A stretch of 64,000 nucleotides of DNA. Origin: Thermaurantimonas aggregans (GTDB lineage Bacteria; Bacteroidota; Bacteroidia; Flavobacteriales; Schleiferiaceae). Each line of letters starts with the position of its first letter. Position 1 is the first letter of the stretch. Below are positions 35,586 through 45,378 of the stretch, piece by piece. The notes under the pieces are model-generated. The model saw only the letters and a program-made list of their open reading frames with translations, did not search any database and had not been told where the DNA came from. The translations under genes and the position numbers were made by a program. The stretch is taken from assembly GCF_003851885.1 (NCBI RefSeq), contig NZ_BHZE01000001.1, positions 1-64,000 of the forward strand, read 5' to 3'.

Positions 35586-36037
35586 CAGGGCAACGTATAT
35601 TCAGTAGTTCTTGCGTCTAAAACAGTAGTTTTTATCTTATCGTTTCGATATATGTGCACTATATTTTTTTGTGCCGAAAATTCATCTATGAAAATAATGT
35701 TTTTTACTTTTAAATGGTTTACCGAACTGCTTGATGTTGTGCCAACGATCAGTACTGCGTCTCCTTTGTCTATTATATCCTTAAAAAGTATTTTAAGGGT
35801 CTTTTGGTCATCGTATAGCTGAAAATGTTTTTCAAAATAAACATATACTTTTTGTGGATTTTTTTCTAAATTTTCAAAATCATCGTTCAGAACTTTTTCA
35901 AGATCGTCTTTAAAGACTCGAATTTCAATTTGAAGGCCACTTTCTGTAAATCTAATCGTTGAAACGCTCAAATAGTACTCGTGGAAAATAGCACTAAATG
36001 CTGTGCAGAGGCTCAGCAGTAAAATCTTTATGGGCAT
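35585..36037 (-). CDS. DUF6702-type exported protein
   Basis: This 150-residue protein has a signal peptide (MPIKILLLSLCTAFSAIFHE) and begins its mature part with HEYYLSVSTIRFTESGLQIEIRVF, then DDLEKVLND, the pattern I recall for DUF6702. Function is unknown. It overlaps both the HupE gene (1 nt) and the 36028 gene (10 nt), and DUF6702 with HupE is a recurring Bacteroidota pairing. Confidence 0.75.
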   Translation of the reverse strand: MPIKILLLSLCTAFSAIFHEYYLSVSTIRFTESGLQIEIRVFKDDLEKVLNDDFENLEKNPQKVYVYFEKHFQLYDDQKTLKILFKDIIDKGDAVLIVGTTSSSSVNHLKVKNIIFIDEFSAQKNIVHIYRNDKIKTTVLDARTTEYTLP

Positions 36038-36417
36038 CTGACCGAAGCAGTTTTAGCAGTATCTATATAAAGTACCGTGGCTTCATTTTCACAATTTCGG
36101 ATTACCATATGCACAGTAGCCGAAGTGCTTCTCGTGCTCAGTACGTATTCAGGGCATTCCATTCCGCGTATTTTACTCTCTGAAAAGTAAACTTTAGATA
36201 CCGACAGTAAACTGTCAATGGATTCCTTTTTAATTCCAATCTGTGAGAGCTGGCATTCGGAAAATTCTGTAAAAGATACTTCTTTCTTCTTTAGATTGTC
36301 GATGACTCTGCCTTCAGGAAAGTAGTTACAAGCAATATTTCGGCCTCCAAATAAAAATCTGACTAGAAAAATTCCGAGTACCACACCAAATAGATACAAA
36401 ATGATTTTCTTTGCCAT
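36028..36417 (-). CDS. small membrane-anchored protein of unknown function
   Basis: This 129-residue protein has an N-terminal membrane segment (about 4-22, LYLFGVVLGIFLVRFLFGG), followed by RNIACNYFPEGRVIDNLKKK and a C-terminal soluble part with several Cys. It resembles a Bacteroidota family of small anchored proteins that I recall being labelled DUF4258, but I cannot verify this. It is first in the 36417-35013 operon. Its start lies only 7 nt from a -7 element. Confidence 0.75.
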   Translation of the reverse strand: MAKKIILYLFGVVLGIFLVRFLFGGRNIACNYFPEGRVIDNLKKKEVSFTEFSECQLSQIGIKKESIDSLLSVSKVYFSESKIRGMECPEYVLSTRSTSATVHMVIRNCENEATVLYIDTAKTASVRCP

Positions 36418-36424
36418 GATGGGG

Positions 36425-36432
36425 CAAAAGTA
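36425..36432 (-). promoter_or_regulatory. -7 promoter element directly before the 36417 gene
   Basis: On the minus strand this reads TACTTTTG, an exact TAnnTTTG match. It ends 7 nt before the ATG, so the leader would be nearly absent. Confidence 0.55.
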
Positions 36433-36449
36433 GAGAAATCAGCTAACAG

Positions 36450-39359
36450 ATGAGAAGTAAATTTCCATACCTGGTTGCACTCATATTAAGTCTTCTCGCC
36501 GTATTCTCAGCAAATGAGCTTATTGGCCAAGACCTTTTGGTGAATGAAATCAATGTTTTTGAAGGGATCTCTAATGTACCCATTTATACCATACAAACCG
36601 ATGAAAAAGGATTTATTTATCTCTCTACCGAAAAAGGCATAATTCGGTATAATGGAATTACATTTACAAAATTCGATCTTGAAGGGGCTAATAATGAATC
36701 TTTTAATTACGTTTATAAGCTCAGCGATGGAAGGATTTTAGCTATCAACTTTTACGAAGGCATCTTTGAACTTAAAAACGACAAATTTGAAAAGAAAAAC
36801 ATTTTCGGAATTAAAGACTACAAATACACTTTTTTCTCTGTAACTGAGCTAAATAAAAAAATCTATTTGCTTACTGATATTGCTCTTTTTGTGCTTGATA
36901 AAGAATTTCAAATAATTAAAATATTAGACAATGAAAACAAAGAATTCAACATAAAGTACTTCTCACATATGGAAAAATTTGGGGACACTATTTATGTGTT
37001 TCCAAAAGGAAAAAACTTATTAAAAATCGATAAATTTGGAAATTTTTACAAAGATTCTTTACCTTTTGATTGTCGGTGGACTGCCAATGTAATGCGCGAT
37101 CAATTGTTCTTCACATGCAGAGATTTCCCCTCTGCTATTTATAAAAGAAAAAATGGAGTAAATCAAAAAATTTATGACGTTATATTTAAAGAGGAAATAA
37201 CAACATATAAAATTAAAAACATCAACGATGAATTTTATTTCTGTACATCAAAGGGATTAGCAAAAATAAATAAAAAAACAAACAAATTAGAATGGATTAT
37301 TAGAAACAAACGCACTAATGACTTAACCATAGATTACGAAGGAAATTACTGGGCAATTACACTTGATGGGGAACTTTTGAATTGGAATGATTTCAACATT
37401 CGAAAAATACAAACAAAACTCGAGGAAAACATAACTAATTCAATAAAAATAGATTCCACCAGAATTGTGATAGCTACAAGTTTAAATAATTTTTATTTGT
37501 TTGATCTTAAAACGAAATCCCTAAAACACATCGGACAGTTTGGCAAAGATGGTGTAAAATTTTTGTATTACGATAAAGCATTAAATAAGCTTTATTTTCA
37601 GTTTGGTAGTATTGATTTAGCCACTGGAAAATATGACAATTTTTATTCAGGAAATTACATCGCCAAAGGACCAGATGGCGATATGATTTTTTGTATTTCC
37701 AATAAAATTTATGTCTTTTCATCCTCACAAAAAGATAGCACATACAAATATCAACCTGATATGGGCGGGTACTTAAAACAAATCTATGAATCCCGTTCAT
37801 ACAAATCTGTCTTTATAGATTCAGCTGCTTACATTCTCCTTTTTAATGGAATAATTAAATATTACAATGGAAATATAACATTTGTGAAGGACCTGTTAAC
37901 CGGTAAAAGTATAATCGGTTACGATATGGTGATTGATTCAGAAAAAAATTTATGGGTTGCCAATTTAGATAAAGGTATTGAAGTGTATCGATATGAGTTT
38001 TTGAAGAAAACGTTCGATATGCAAAATTACTTTACAAAGGGGAGCTCAATCTTGAGATTAAAATACAACAAGCCCTACATACTTGTCTTGTATCAAGAGG
38101 GTTTAGTCATGATTCATGAAAAGACGCATGAAATTATTGATGTAAATAGCATTTTAGGTAAGTTTAGCAAAGTGATGAATGATGCTCTCTACACAAACGA
38201 TACACTTTATATTTTCACAAAAGATGAAATCATTTATTGCACCTTGATAAATAACAAAAATGCACGAGCAAAAATATTTATCAATGGTATAACTGACGTA
38301 AATTCAAACTTTTATCCCTTTGAAAATAATAGGGAAACAAAATTAAGCAGTAAAACCATCTTCTTAAATTACGATTTTTTATGCTACAGCAATCAGGGTG
38401 GAATAAAAATAGCTTATAGAATAAAAAATTTAGATACTTCATGGAACTTTATAAGTGCCGATGTAAACAAAATCTTTTTTCCTTATTTAATACCAGGTAA
38501 ACACACCATACAATTGGCTGCTGTAAATAGTACTGGAAAAATTATATCGGATGTACAAGTCGTAACTGTCATTGCACCTCAATCTTTCTTTTTAACTCCA
38601 TTGTTTTTTATAATTGTCATTGTTGTTTTAATCGGATTATTAGTTATAGCATACTATTTAAACGATGCAAAGACGAAGAAAAAAGAGCTTCTGAACAATC
38701 AACTTCGGATGTCAAAACTTACAGCACTTCGTTCGCGAATGAATCCTCACTTTGTATATAATATATTGAATTCAATACAAAGTCTAATTTACATAGGCGA
38801 TAAGAAAACAGCCAGCTCTAGCTTATCAAAATTTTCCGAATTGATGAGGCTGGTATTAGATCTTTCGGATAAGGAAAACATTTCACTAGTAGATGAAGTG
38901 CATGTCATTGAATTATATCTTGAATTGGAAAAATTGCGATTTGGAGATGAATTTAAATTCACCATTGATTTTGATAATGAATTGAAGTATTTAAACCCTG
39001 AAATCCCTGGATTTTTCATACAACCTTTTGTAGAAAATGCTATCAAACACGGTCTACTACACAAAAATGGAGAAAAGAGATTGCTGTTAAAAATAGAAAA
39101 GGGTACTAATAATGACATACGCATAATAGTGGACGACAATGGCATTGGTCGGAAAAAATCTGCAGAAATTAACGCCCGACGCAACGTAAAAAAATCGTCT
39201 TTTGCAGTAGAAGCGATTATCAATCGTATAAATTTGATAAATTCGCAACTGAAACGGAAAATTGTGTTACAAATTTTTGACAAAGTGGACTTGAACAATG
39301 AACCTTCAGGAACCACTGTGATAATTAGCATACCCGTTGAATTAGAACTGGATACATAA
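36450..39359 (+). CDS. LytS-type sensor histidine kinase with beta-propeller sensor
   Basis: This 969-residue membrane kinase has a signal peptide (about 1-27) and a long N-terminal part built of two-component-regulator-propeller repeats (YLSTEKGIIRYNGITFTKFD and similar, to about 600). A Y_Y_Y-like domain follows at about 610-700 and a TM segment at about 710-732. The His_kinase domain has H767 in RMNPHFVYNILNSIQS. The ATPase domain has FIQPFVENAIKHGLL and VDDNGIGRKKS. It is the partner of the LytTR regulator 9 nt downstream. The inducing signal is unknown; propeller sensors of this kind often sense polymers or envelope state. Confidence 0.92.
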   Translation: MRSKFPYLVALILSLLAVFSANELIGQDLLVNEINVFEGISNVPIYTIQTDEKGFIYLSTEKGIIRYNGITFTKFDLEGANNESFNYVYKLSDGRILAINFYEGIFELKNDKFEKKNIFGIKDYKYTFFSVTELNKKIYLLTDIALFVLDKEFQIIKILDNENKEFNIKYFSHMEKFGDTIYVFPKGKNLLKIDKFGNFYKDSLPFDCRWTANVMRDQLFFTCRDFPSAIYKRKNGVNQKIYDVIFKEEITTYKIKNINDEFYFCTSKGLAKINKKTNKLEWIIRNKRTNDLTIDYEGNYWAITLDGELLNWNDFNIRKIQTKLEENITNSIKIDSTRIVIATSLNNFYLFDLKTKSLKHIGQFGKDGVKFLYYDKALNKLYFQFGSIDLATGKYDNFYSGNYIAKGPDGDMIFCISNKIYVFSSSQKDSTYKYQPDMGGYLKQIYESRSYKSVFIDSAAYILLFNGIIKYYNGNITFVKDLLTGKSIIGYDMVIDSEKNLWVANLDKGIEVYRYEFLKKTFDMQNYFTKGSSILRLKYNKPYILVLYQEGLVMIHEKTHEIIDVNSILGKFSKVMNDALYTNDTLYIFTKDEIIYCTLINNKNARAKIFINGITDVNSNFYPFENNRETKLSSKTIFLNYDFLCYSNQGGIKIAYRIKNLDTSWNFISADVNKIFFPYLIPGKHTIQLAAVNSTGKIISDVQVVTVIAPQSFFLTPLFFIIVIVVLIGLLVIAYYLNDAKTKKKELLNNQLRMSKLTALRSRMNPHFVYNILNSIQSLIYIGDKKTASSSLSKFSELMRLVLDLSDKENISLVDEVHVIELYLELEKLRFGDEFKFTIDFDNELKYLNPEIPGFFIQPFVENAIKHGLLHKNGEKRLLLKIEKGTNNDIRIIVDDNGIGRKKSAEINARRNVKKSSFAVEAIINRINLINSQLKRKIVLQIFDKVDLNNEPSGTTVIISIPVELELDT

Positions 39360-39368
39360 ACATTGATT

Positions 39369-40139
39369 ATGGAAGAACAAAAAATCACCGCACTCATTGT
39401 TGACGACGAATTACATGCGCGTAGAGGTTTGCAGAGTTTGCTTGCCGAGCATTTTCCTGAAATCACCGTCTTAGGAGAGGCTAAGGATTTGCCTGAAGCT
39501 GTTAAACTAATCAATGAACTACACCCCACGGTGATTTTTCTCGATGTGGAGATGCCTGGCTACAGCGGTACTCAGATATTTGATTTCTTTCCAAGCACAG
39601 ATGTTGACTTTAAAATCATTTTTGTAACTGCTTACAGCGAATATGCTGTTACAGCATTCGAATTAAGTGCGGTTGATTACATTCTAAAACCAATTACGCT
39701 CGAAGCGCTAAATAGAGCAATTACAAAACTGAAAGCTGCGCTTCAAGCTGATAAAAGCCTAGAAAAAGAGCGATTACAAGCATTGATTGCCAATATTCAG
39801 AACCCAGAAGATGCAAGACTCGTTCTGCCCTCAAACGATGGGCAAGTTGTAATAAAGCTCAATGATATTGTGTTTCTGAAAGCTGATAGCTCCTACACGG
39901 AAATTTACCTGGCTGATGGGTCTAAACTATTTTTGAGTAGAAAGCTGCTTGAGTTTGAAAAACTACAAAACTATGGCCCCTTTATGCGTACTCACAGATC
40001 ATACATCGTTAATCTGAACCGCATTAAGAAAATTCTTAAACAAGATGGTGGCTTATTGATGGACAATGGGAGGGAAGTAGCCTTAGCTGCAGATAAGAAA
40101 AATCTATTGTACGAAAAGCTTAACGCTCTTAGATTATAA
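39369..40139 (+). CDS. LytTR family response regulator
   Basis: This 256-residue regulator has a receiver domain (phosphoacceptor D59 in IFLDVEMPGYSG, K in DYILKPI) and a C-terminal LytTR DNA-binding domain (about 160-256, VFLKADSSYTEIYLADGSKL and MRTHRSYIVNLNRI). ATG 39369 is preferred to the TTG at 39363. With the upstream kinase it forms a two-gene system. Its end overlaps the convergent 88-residue gene by 11 nt. Confidence 0.93.
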   Translation: MEEQKITALIVDDELHARRGLQSLLAEHFPEITVLGEAKDLPEAVKLINELHPTVIFLDVEMPGYSGTQIFDFFPSTDVDFKIIFVTAYSEYAVTAFELSAVDYILKPITLEALNRAITKLKAALQADKSLEKERLQALIANIQNPEDARLVLPSNDGQVVIKLNDIVFLKADSSYTEIYLADGSKLFLSRKLLEFEKLQNYGPFMRTHRSYIVNLNRIKKILKQDGGLLMDNGREVALAADKKNLLYEKLNALRL

Positions 40140-40395
40140 TTTTAATGTCTTCGCCAAAGAGCTTTTTCAAAAATTCTGAAATTATACCTTTCATCGCCCC
40201 ATAAAGGTCGTCAATAGGGCTGTCGTATCCCGGAATGATGTCGATAGCGTAATACCTTTTAAGCTCTAACAGCATAAAGAGGAAGAAAAACAAGAAGGCA
40301 AAAACATAAATGATTTCCAATACGATTTTCGTGTCTTCTAAAAGAAGCCAAAGCTTGTTTTTGAGTTTGTTTTTTTGAGTAGAGTTTTCCGTCAT
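40129..40395 (-). CDS. small single-span membrane protein
   Basis: This 88-residue protein has a basic N-terminus, one strong TM segment (about 24-44, VLEIIYVFAFLFFFLFMLLE), and a C-terminal amphipathic stretch. No family was recognised. It follows the 40425 glycosyltransferase by 29 nt on the same strand and may be the last gene of the exopolysaccharide operon. Its end overlaps the lytTR gene tail by 11 nt. Confidence 0.6.
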   Translation of the reverse strand: MTENSTQKNKLKNKLWLLLEDTKIVLEIIYVFAFLFFFLFMLLELKRYYAIDIIPGYDSPIDDLYGAMKGIISEFLKKLFGEDIKIII

Positions 40396-40424
40396 TTTAG
40401 TTTAAAAAGCCAATAAATTGATTA

Positions 40425-41594
40425 TCAGGTAGTGGCCCTTCGAGCCCTCTCCCAAGTGGCTTTTTGACTGCCTTTAAGCCAACGAATGAACCCAGCAAAA
40501 ACGGCATAGTTCATCATTGTAAAATAATAGGGCACAAAAAGTACTTTAACTTTTATCTTTTTGCTTTTCAGATACCAGCCTATCAATGCCATAAGATAAA
40601 AGAGCACTTGGCCAGCGAAAAGCACTTGATAAAACCATCCCCTTTTGAGCAAGAATATGTTTAATATGAAAATAAACGGAAGGGAAAAAGCAGCGATACT
40701 CCAACGCAAAACTCTGTGTGAAGTATATAAAAAGGTGAGCAAGGGGTGTTTAAAGAAGTTAAACGCAGGGAGCAGTCGGCTCATGCTTTGCCATCCACCA
40801 GCACATATGCGCACCTTGCGCTTGAGTTCTTCCTTTACATCAGCCGAAGCAGTTTCCATTGCATAGGCTTTGGGCTCGTAGATCACTCTGTATCCCTTCA
40901 GGGCTATACGCATGCTTTGCATAAAGTCGTCGAGTATAGTGTCTTCTTCCAAGTCTTGGACCAGCGAGGTGCGAAAGGAAATCAGTTCGCCTGCTGCACC
41001 CACGATGGTAAGCATTTCGGAGTCCATTTTTTTCAGAGCACTTTCGTATTTCCAATACAAGCCTTCACCGGCAGCAGAGGCCCCTTCGGCTTCGGAGGTC
41101 ATGATGCGCTTTTCACCACTTACGGCTCCAATCTTGGGATCGCGATAATGCTTCACGAGCTCTCGAATGGCTTCTTTGTTGAGCAGGGTATTAGCATCGC
41201 AAAAGACGACGATTTCTGATTTCACAAATTTCATTGCTCTGTTTTCGGCGGCCGATTTGCCTGCTCTTCGATCTTCGTGCAGCACTTTCACGCGACCATC
41301 TTGTTCCAGGAGCTCTTTTGTGCGATCGGTGGAGCCATCGGTGATGAAGATGATTTCAAATTTGTCTTTAGGATAGTCTAGCTGAAGGCAGTTTTCCACC
41401 TTTTTCAAGATGAAATCTTCTTCGTTGTAAGCCGGCACTACAAGTGTAACCGTTGGCTCATAAGGCGTTTCGTCGGTAAGCTTTTTAGATGGGGTAAAAA
41501 GTCTTTTTAGTTGAACTAAGAAGTAAAGTAAGATGCCATAACCCAGGTATGCGTAAAAGACGATGAAGACCAGAATCCAAAAGAGCACTTCCAT
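40425..41594 (-). CDS. membrane glycosyltransferase, family 2
   Basis: This 389-residue inner-membrane GT2 has an N-terminal TM segment (about 4-30) and a GT-A domain with VVPAYNEEDFILKKV, EIIFITDGSTDRT, the DxD-like VFCDANTLLN and EDTILDDFMQSMRI. KVRICAGGWQSMSRL takes the place of the QxxRW motif, and three C-terminal TM segments follow. It resembles processive polysaccharide synthases. It is the fifth glycosyltransferase gene of the minus-strand cluster. Confidence 0.9.
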   Translation of the reverse strand: MEVLFWILVFIVFYAYLGYGILLYFLVQLKRLFTPSKKLTDETPYEPTVTLVVPAYNEEDFILKKVENCLQLDYPKDKFEIIFITDGSTDRTKELLEQDGRVKVLHEDRRAGKSAAENRAMKFVKSEIVVFCDANTLLNKEAIRELVKHYRDPKIGAVSGEKRIMTSEAEGASAAGEGLYWKYESALKKMDSEMLTIVGAAGELISFRTSLVQDLEEDTILDDFMQSMRIALKGYRVIYEPKAYAMETASADVKEELKRKVRICAGGWQSMSRLLPAFNFFKHPLLTFLYTSHRVLRWSIAAFSLPFIFILNIFLLKRGWFYQVLFAGQVLFYLMALIGWYLKSKKIKVKVLFVPYYFTMMNYAVFAGFIRWLKGSQKATWERARRATT

Positions 41595-41599
41595 AGCTG

Positions 41600-42454
41600 C
41601 TAACGGGTTTTTTGGGTTGTAAAATAATGGGTAAAGTATTTCAAGTTGTTTTTAAGCCTAATCCACAGCGCCTTCGAAATAGGTCCGTCGGCCTTCATTC
41701 GTCGGGCTGAAGTGTAGATAAAGGCTTTTGGCGAAGACACGAGTTTTATCTTTCCAAATTTGCTCAATTCAAACGCCAAAGTGCCATCACTGCCTCTCTT
41801 CAGGCTCTCGTCATATCCCCCAAATCGCAAGGCCACATCGCGCACATAGGCTGAGCTAGCTCCACCGCAGTTGAGATGTGGGCGCTTGAAGTTTTTTAAA
41901 TAAATGCCCATTAACTTGATGTACTGATAAATGTAGAGCGCCAGGGGGTAGTGATTGTCGTCGTCGTAAAACACATGGAGGCTGTACGTACAAACCACAT
42001 TTGAATCGTCGAGCATGGGTTGCACCATCTTATCAGGCCATTCAGGCAGATAGATCGTATCTACATCGCCTGAGATTACGTATTTGCCTTTTGCTGCCTT
42101 AAGGCCGGCATTACGAGCTTTTGCGATGCCTGGTCGGGTTTCGAGTACCGATTTCACATTACAGCGGTCAAGAAAGTCTTGTGTGCGATCTGTACTGTTG
42201 TTGTTTACCACAATGATCTCTATGGAGTGGTTGCTCTTTATATCAGCTAAGCTTGCCAAGGTAGGCAGTATGTTTTCTTCTTCATTCCACGCGATAAGTA
42301 CGATGGATATGAGGGGATTTTCAGCGTGAAACTTTTTGAATTTTTCTGCTATTGTATCGAAGAATTCGGTCGGTACGTTTTCGAAAGGCACCTTTCGCCA
42401 TTTTAGGTACTCTTTGACTTTTTTAGGCACATAAAACCGGGAAAGTTGCAGCAT
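41600..42454 (-). CDS. glycosyltransferase, family 2 (paralogue 1)
   Basis: This 284-residue GT2 has SIVLIAWNEEENILPTLASL, IVVNNNSTDRTQDFL, the DxD-like SGDVDTIYLPEW and RPHLNCGGASSAYVRD. It has no TM segment. It is a close paralogue of the next gene (42468-43313), sharing the FKRPHLNCGGAS and DGTLAFELSK-type motifs along its whole length, so the pair arose by tandem duplication. Substrate is unknown; context points to an exopolysaccharide. Confidence 0.88.
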   Translation of the reverse strand: MLQLSRFYVPKKVKEYLKWRKVPFENVPTEFFDTIAEKFKKFHAENPLISIVLIAWNEEENILPTLASLADIKSNHSIEIIVVNNNSTDRTQDFLDRCNVKSVLETRPGIAKARNAGLKAAKGKYVISGDVDTIYLPEWPDKMVQPMLDDSNVVCTYSLHVFYDDDNHYPLALYIYQYIKLMGIYLKNFKRPHLNCGGASSAYVRDVALRFGGYDESLKRGSDGTLAFELSKFGKIKLVSSPKAFIYTSARRMKADGPISKALWIRLKNNLKYFTHYFTTQKTR

Positions 42455-42467
42455 GTTTTTTCAGTTT

Positions 42468-43313
42468 TTACTTGTTTTTAATTCGTGTGAAATACTCAGG
42501 CAAGTTAATGAGCTGTTTTTTTACACGGATTAGAAAAGCTTTTGCGATGCTACCATCGGCGCGCATTCGGCGATTGCTGGTGTAGATGTAGGCCTGACGA
42601 TGGGGTATCATTTTTACTTTTCCAATTTTACTGAGGTCATATGCCAAGGTACCATCCTCCCAACGTTCCAAATCGGTATTATACCCTCCAGCCATAAGGG
42701 CATCAGCCCGACGATAGGCCATACTTGCTCCACCGCAGTTCAAATGAGGGCGCTTAAAGCTGTGTAGATACTTATTGGCGTGTTTTAAGTATTGATATAC
42801 ATGTAGATCCAGAGGATAATGCATTTCGTCGGTGTAAAGCACGTGCATCGAATAGGTGACGGCTATTTTAGGATCTTTTTTAAGTGGTTCGGTCAATCTG
42901 ATGTGCCAGTCGCTGGTGTACACTGTATCTGTGTCGCCCGTCACGATGTAAGTACCTTTCGCCTGTTCTAATCCGAGTTGCCGTGCCGGACCGGCTCCTA
43001 CTTTCTTCTCAGTGAAGTACTTGACACCTAATCTTTCGAGAATTTCCGCTGTGCGGTCATTCGAGTCGTTATTGATCACCAAAAGTTCAGCTGGAACTGA
43101 AACATCAAATTCCGCTACACTCGAGAGCGTGCAGAGTATTCGCTCTTCTTCGTTGCGGGCAATCAGCACGATACTGACTTCTGGATTGGGATGATTAAAG
43201 GAAGAGAGCCTATTGCGCCAGTGGCTCCATTGTGCTTCTGAAATAGCCTCTATTGGAGTTTTAAGCCACTTAAGGTGCTCTTTTACATGGGCAGGAAGGA
43301 TAAATCTGGGCAT
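42468..43313 (-). CDS. glycosyltransferase, family 2 (paralogue 2)
   Basis: This 281-residue GT2 has SIVLIARNEEERILCTLSSV, VINNDSNDRTAEIL, VTGDTDTVYTSDW and FKRPHLNCGGASMAYRR. It is the tandem paralogue of 41600-42454. I chose ATG 43313 because it aligns with the paralogue start; a GTG at 43340 is also in frame but would overlap the upstream gene by 14 nt. No membrane segment is present. Confidence 0.87.
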   Translation of the reverse strand: MPRFILPAHVKEHLKWLKTPIEAISEAQWSHWRNRLSSFNHPNPEVSIVLIARNEEERILCTLSSVAEFDVSVPAELLVINNDSNDRTAEILERLGVKYFTEKKVGAGPARQLGLEQAKGTYIVTGDTDTVYTSDWHIRLTEPLKKDPKIAVTYSMHVLYTDEMHYPLDLHVYQYLKHANKYLHSFKRPHLNCGGASMAYRRADALMAGGYNTDLERWEDGTLAYDLSKIGKVKMIPHRQAYIYTSNRRMRADGSIAKAFLIRVKKQLINLPEYFTRIKNK

Positions 43314-43326
43314 AAAGTGGGCATTT

Positions 43327-44457
43327 TTAGGTGAGCTCACGATAGTGGCTGATGAGTTGTGAAGCGGAGTTTTCCCAATTAAAGAGCTTTGCCCGTTCTA
43401 ATCCTTTTTCGATTAATTGATTTCGGAGTGCTACATCAGAGAGCAGCCGCAGTGCAGCTGATGCGATGTCATCTGGCTTAGTGGGATCGGCAAGCAGAGC
43501 AGCATCGCCTGCTACCTCAGGCATGGAGGTCACACTACTGGTTACTACAGGTGTACCGCAAGCCATTGCCTCTATGATGGGTATGCCAAAAGACTCTCGG
43601 AGCGATGGATAGAGAAATACCTCGGCTTGTGAAAGTATGGCTGGTAAATCAGAATTTTTAATATACCCGGTAAAGTGAATGTGATTAAAAAGCTCAGAAA
43701 GATTGTTTCGGTCGAGTATGTTTTTTACAAACTGCTTGTCGAGATCACCAAGTAGAAGTTTGTAGGAGTAATTCGTTTCTTTGGCTATTAAGGCATAGGC
43801 TTTTAAGGTGTTTTCGGTATTTTTTTTCGGGTCAGTATTGCCTAAGAACATTATGAATTTTTCTGGCAAGTGGTACTTCTTGCGCACAGTGTTCAGCTGT
43901 AGTGAGTCTGTTATCTTCTGAAAGTGTGCACCTACTCCGTTGTAAAGCACGTGCAGTCGATCTTTAATCTGAGGCAAAAACTTTAGCACGTTGCCTACTT
44001 CGTATTGGCTTACGGTAAGCACTCTGTTAGCTTGGGGGATGGCTGTTTTCACCACCCAGCGTCGGTACATATTTCCGAAGCGCTGATAAGGGGTGTATCC
44101 TGGAGCAAAAAGCGGATTTTTTTCTAAGTAAATGACATCGTGCAGAGTTACCATTAAAGGAACATCAAGCCAAATAGGGGCAGTGTTTGAGGTGCAGTGG
44201 AGCAAGTCCAGCTTGTCAGCTTTGGCGCGCTTTGGCAGCCAGTGTTGTTCCCAAACAGGATAAGGTGCCTTGTGAACGATCACTTTAAAGTTGGGGTGTG
44301 ACTCAAAACAGGGATCCTCTCCTTCGTTTATGTAAACAAAATATTCGTTCTGTTTATCAATCTTGCTCAGTGCTTTAAGCAGCTCGAGTGCCACAAAATC
44401 CATCCCGTGCTTTTTTGCTCGGAAAATTCGCTGTGCTTCAAAACCGATGCGCGCCAT
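43327..44457 (-). CDS. glycosyltransferase, family 4
   Basis: This 376-residue GT-B enzyme has an N-terminal acceptor domain starting MARIGFEAQRIFRAKKHGMD and a donor domain with FIMFLGNTDPKKNTENTL and EVFLYPSLRESFGIPIIEA (EX7E), then CGTPVVTSSVTSMPEVAG. It transfers a sugar from a nucleotide donor; donor unknown. It lies 13 nt from paralogue 2 and 3 nt from the next gene, so these genes form one operon. Confidence 0.9.
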   Translation of the reverse strand: MARIGFEAQRIFRAKKHGMDFVALELLKALSKIDKQNEYFVYINEGEDPCFESHPNFKVIVHKAPYPVWEQHWLPKRAKADKLDLLHCTSNTAPIWLDVPLMVTLHDVIYLEKNPLFAPGYTPYQRFGNMYRRWVVKTAIPQANRVLTVSQYEVGNVLKFLPQIKDRLHVLYNGVGAHFQKITDSLQLNTVRKKYHLPEKFIMFLGNTDPKKNTENTLKAYALIAKETNYSYKLLLGDLDKQFVKNILDRNNLSELFNHIHFTGYIKNSDLPAILSQAEVFLYPSLRESFGIPIIEAMACGTPVVTSSVTSMPEVAGDAALLADPTKPDDIASAALRLLSDVALRNQLIEKGLERAKLFNWENSASQLISHYRELT

Positions 44458-44460
44458 AAT

Positions 44461-45378
44461 CTAAAGTTTTACTACTTCAAGGGGTCTTACTTTGGGTGAA
44501 TGTGTAACGTTCCAGACGTAAGCCTTCCAAAGAGCTTCGAGCAGTTTGAACTCGCCCTTTGCGATAAAGCGAAGCGAATTGACTGGCAAGGATACAAGGG
44601 TGTAAAATACCCATGCCGAGAGCAGTTTGGTGCCGTTAAAGTTTCGACGAGCGAAGAGCAATCTGTTCCTGTTTAAGTAATACACTTTTAGAGGGCTCAT
44701 ACCGCCCACCGATACCGACTCTCGATGGATGATTTGCGACGTGCCTACATACCAGATTTCGTACCCCGCCTTTCGAATGCGTTCGTTCCAGTCCACCTCT
44801 TCGTAGTAGAGGAAGTAGTCTTCGTACATCTCGCCTACTTCGTCGATTACTTTTCGAGGCACCATCATAGCCGCTCCATGTATGTAAGCTGTAGGCCGCA
44901 CATCGCGATATTGGCCGGTATCTGGCTCTCTGTAGCCTATTCCTTTATTGCGTACCGTGTAGGGATTAATTGGAGTGGTGCCCGCATATTGCAATAAACC
45001 TTCCGGCTTGTGGTACACGATGCGCGGGCTGGCCATACCGCATTTGGGATGGGTTTTAAAGTGATCGACAAGCGGTTCTAAAAACCCTGGTTCCACCAAT
45101 ACATCGTTGTTTATAAAAAAGATGTATTCTCCGGTGCAATGCTTTAAACCAAAATTGTTTCCCCCGGCAAATCCCAAATTTTTTCCTGTTTTTAAAAATT
45201 TGATGTAAGGAAATTTTTGACCGATCGGATCTGGATTATCGCGTTCACTGCCGTTGTCCACGATTACAATTTCAATGTTTGGATAAGTAACTTTTTTCAG
45301 CGATTCAATTAACTCAATTGTCATCTGTGTCTGATTGAAGTTGACAGACAAGATGCTGACCAACGGCTGTGTGCTCAT
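44461..45378 (-). CDS. glycosyltransferase, family 2 (rhamnosyltransferase-like)
   Basis: This 305-residue GT2 has VSILSVNFNQTQMTIELIES, IVIVDNGSERD, FAGGNNFGLKHCTGEYIFF and NNDVLVEPGFLEPLV. This pattern is typical of dTDP-rhamnosyl-type transferases of the WbbL kind. ATG 45378 (MSTQPLVSIL) is preferred; the longer start at 45441 adds an unrelated stretch. It is the first gene of the minus-strand cluster and has a membrane-associated C-terminus. Confidence 0.88.
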   Translation of the reverse strand: MSTQPLVSILSVNFNQTQMTIELIESLKKVTYPNIEIVIVDNGSERDNPDPIGQKFPYIKFLKTGKNLGFAGGNNFGLKHCTGEYIFFINNDVLVEPGFLEPLVDHFKTHPKCGMASPRIVYHKPEGLLQYAGTTPINPYTVRNKGIGYREPDTGQYRDVRPTAYIHGAAMMVPRKVIDEVGEMYEDYFLYYEEVDWNERIRKAGYEIWYVGTSQIIHRESVSVGGMSPLKVYYLNRNRLLFARRNFNGTKLLSAWVFYTLVSLPVNSLRFIAKGEFKLLEALWKAYVWNVTHSPKVRPLEVVKL

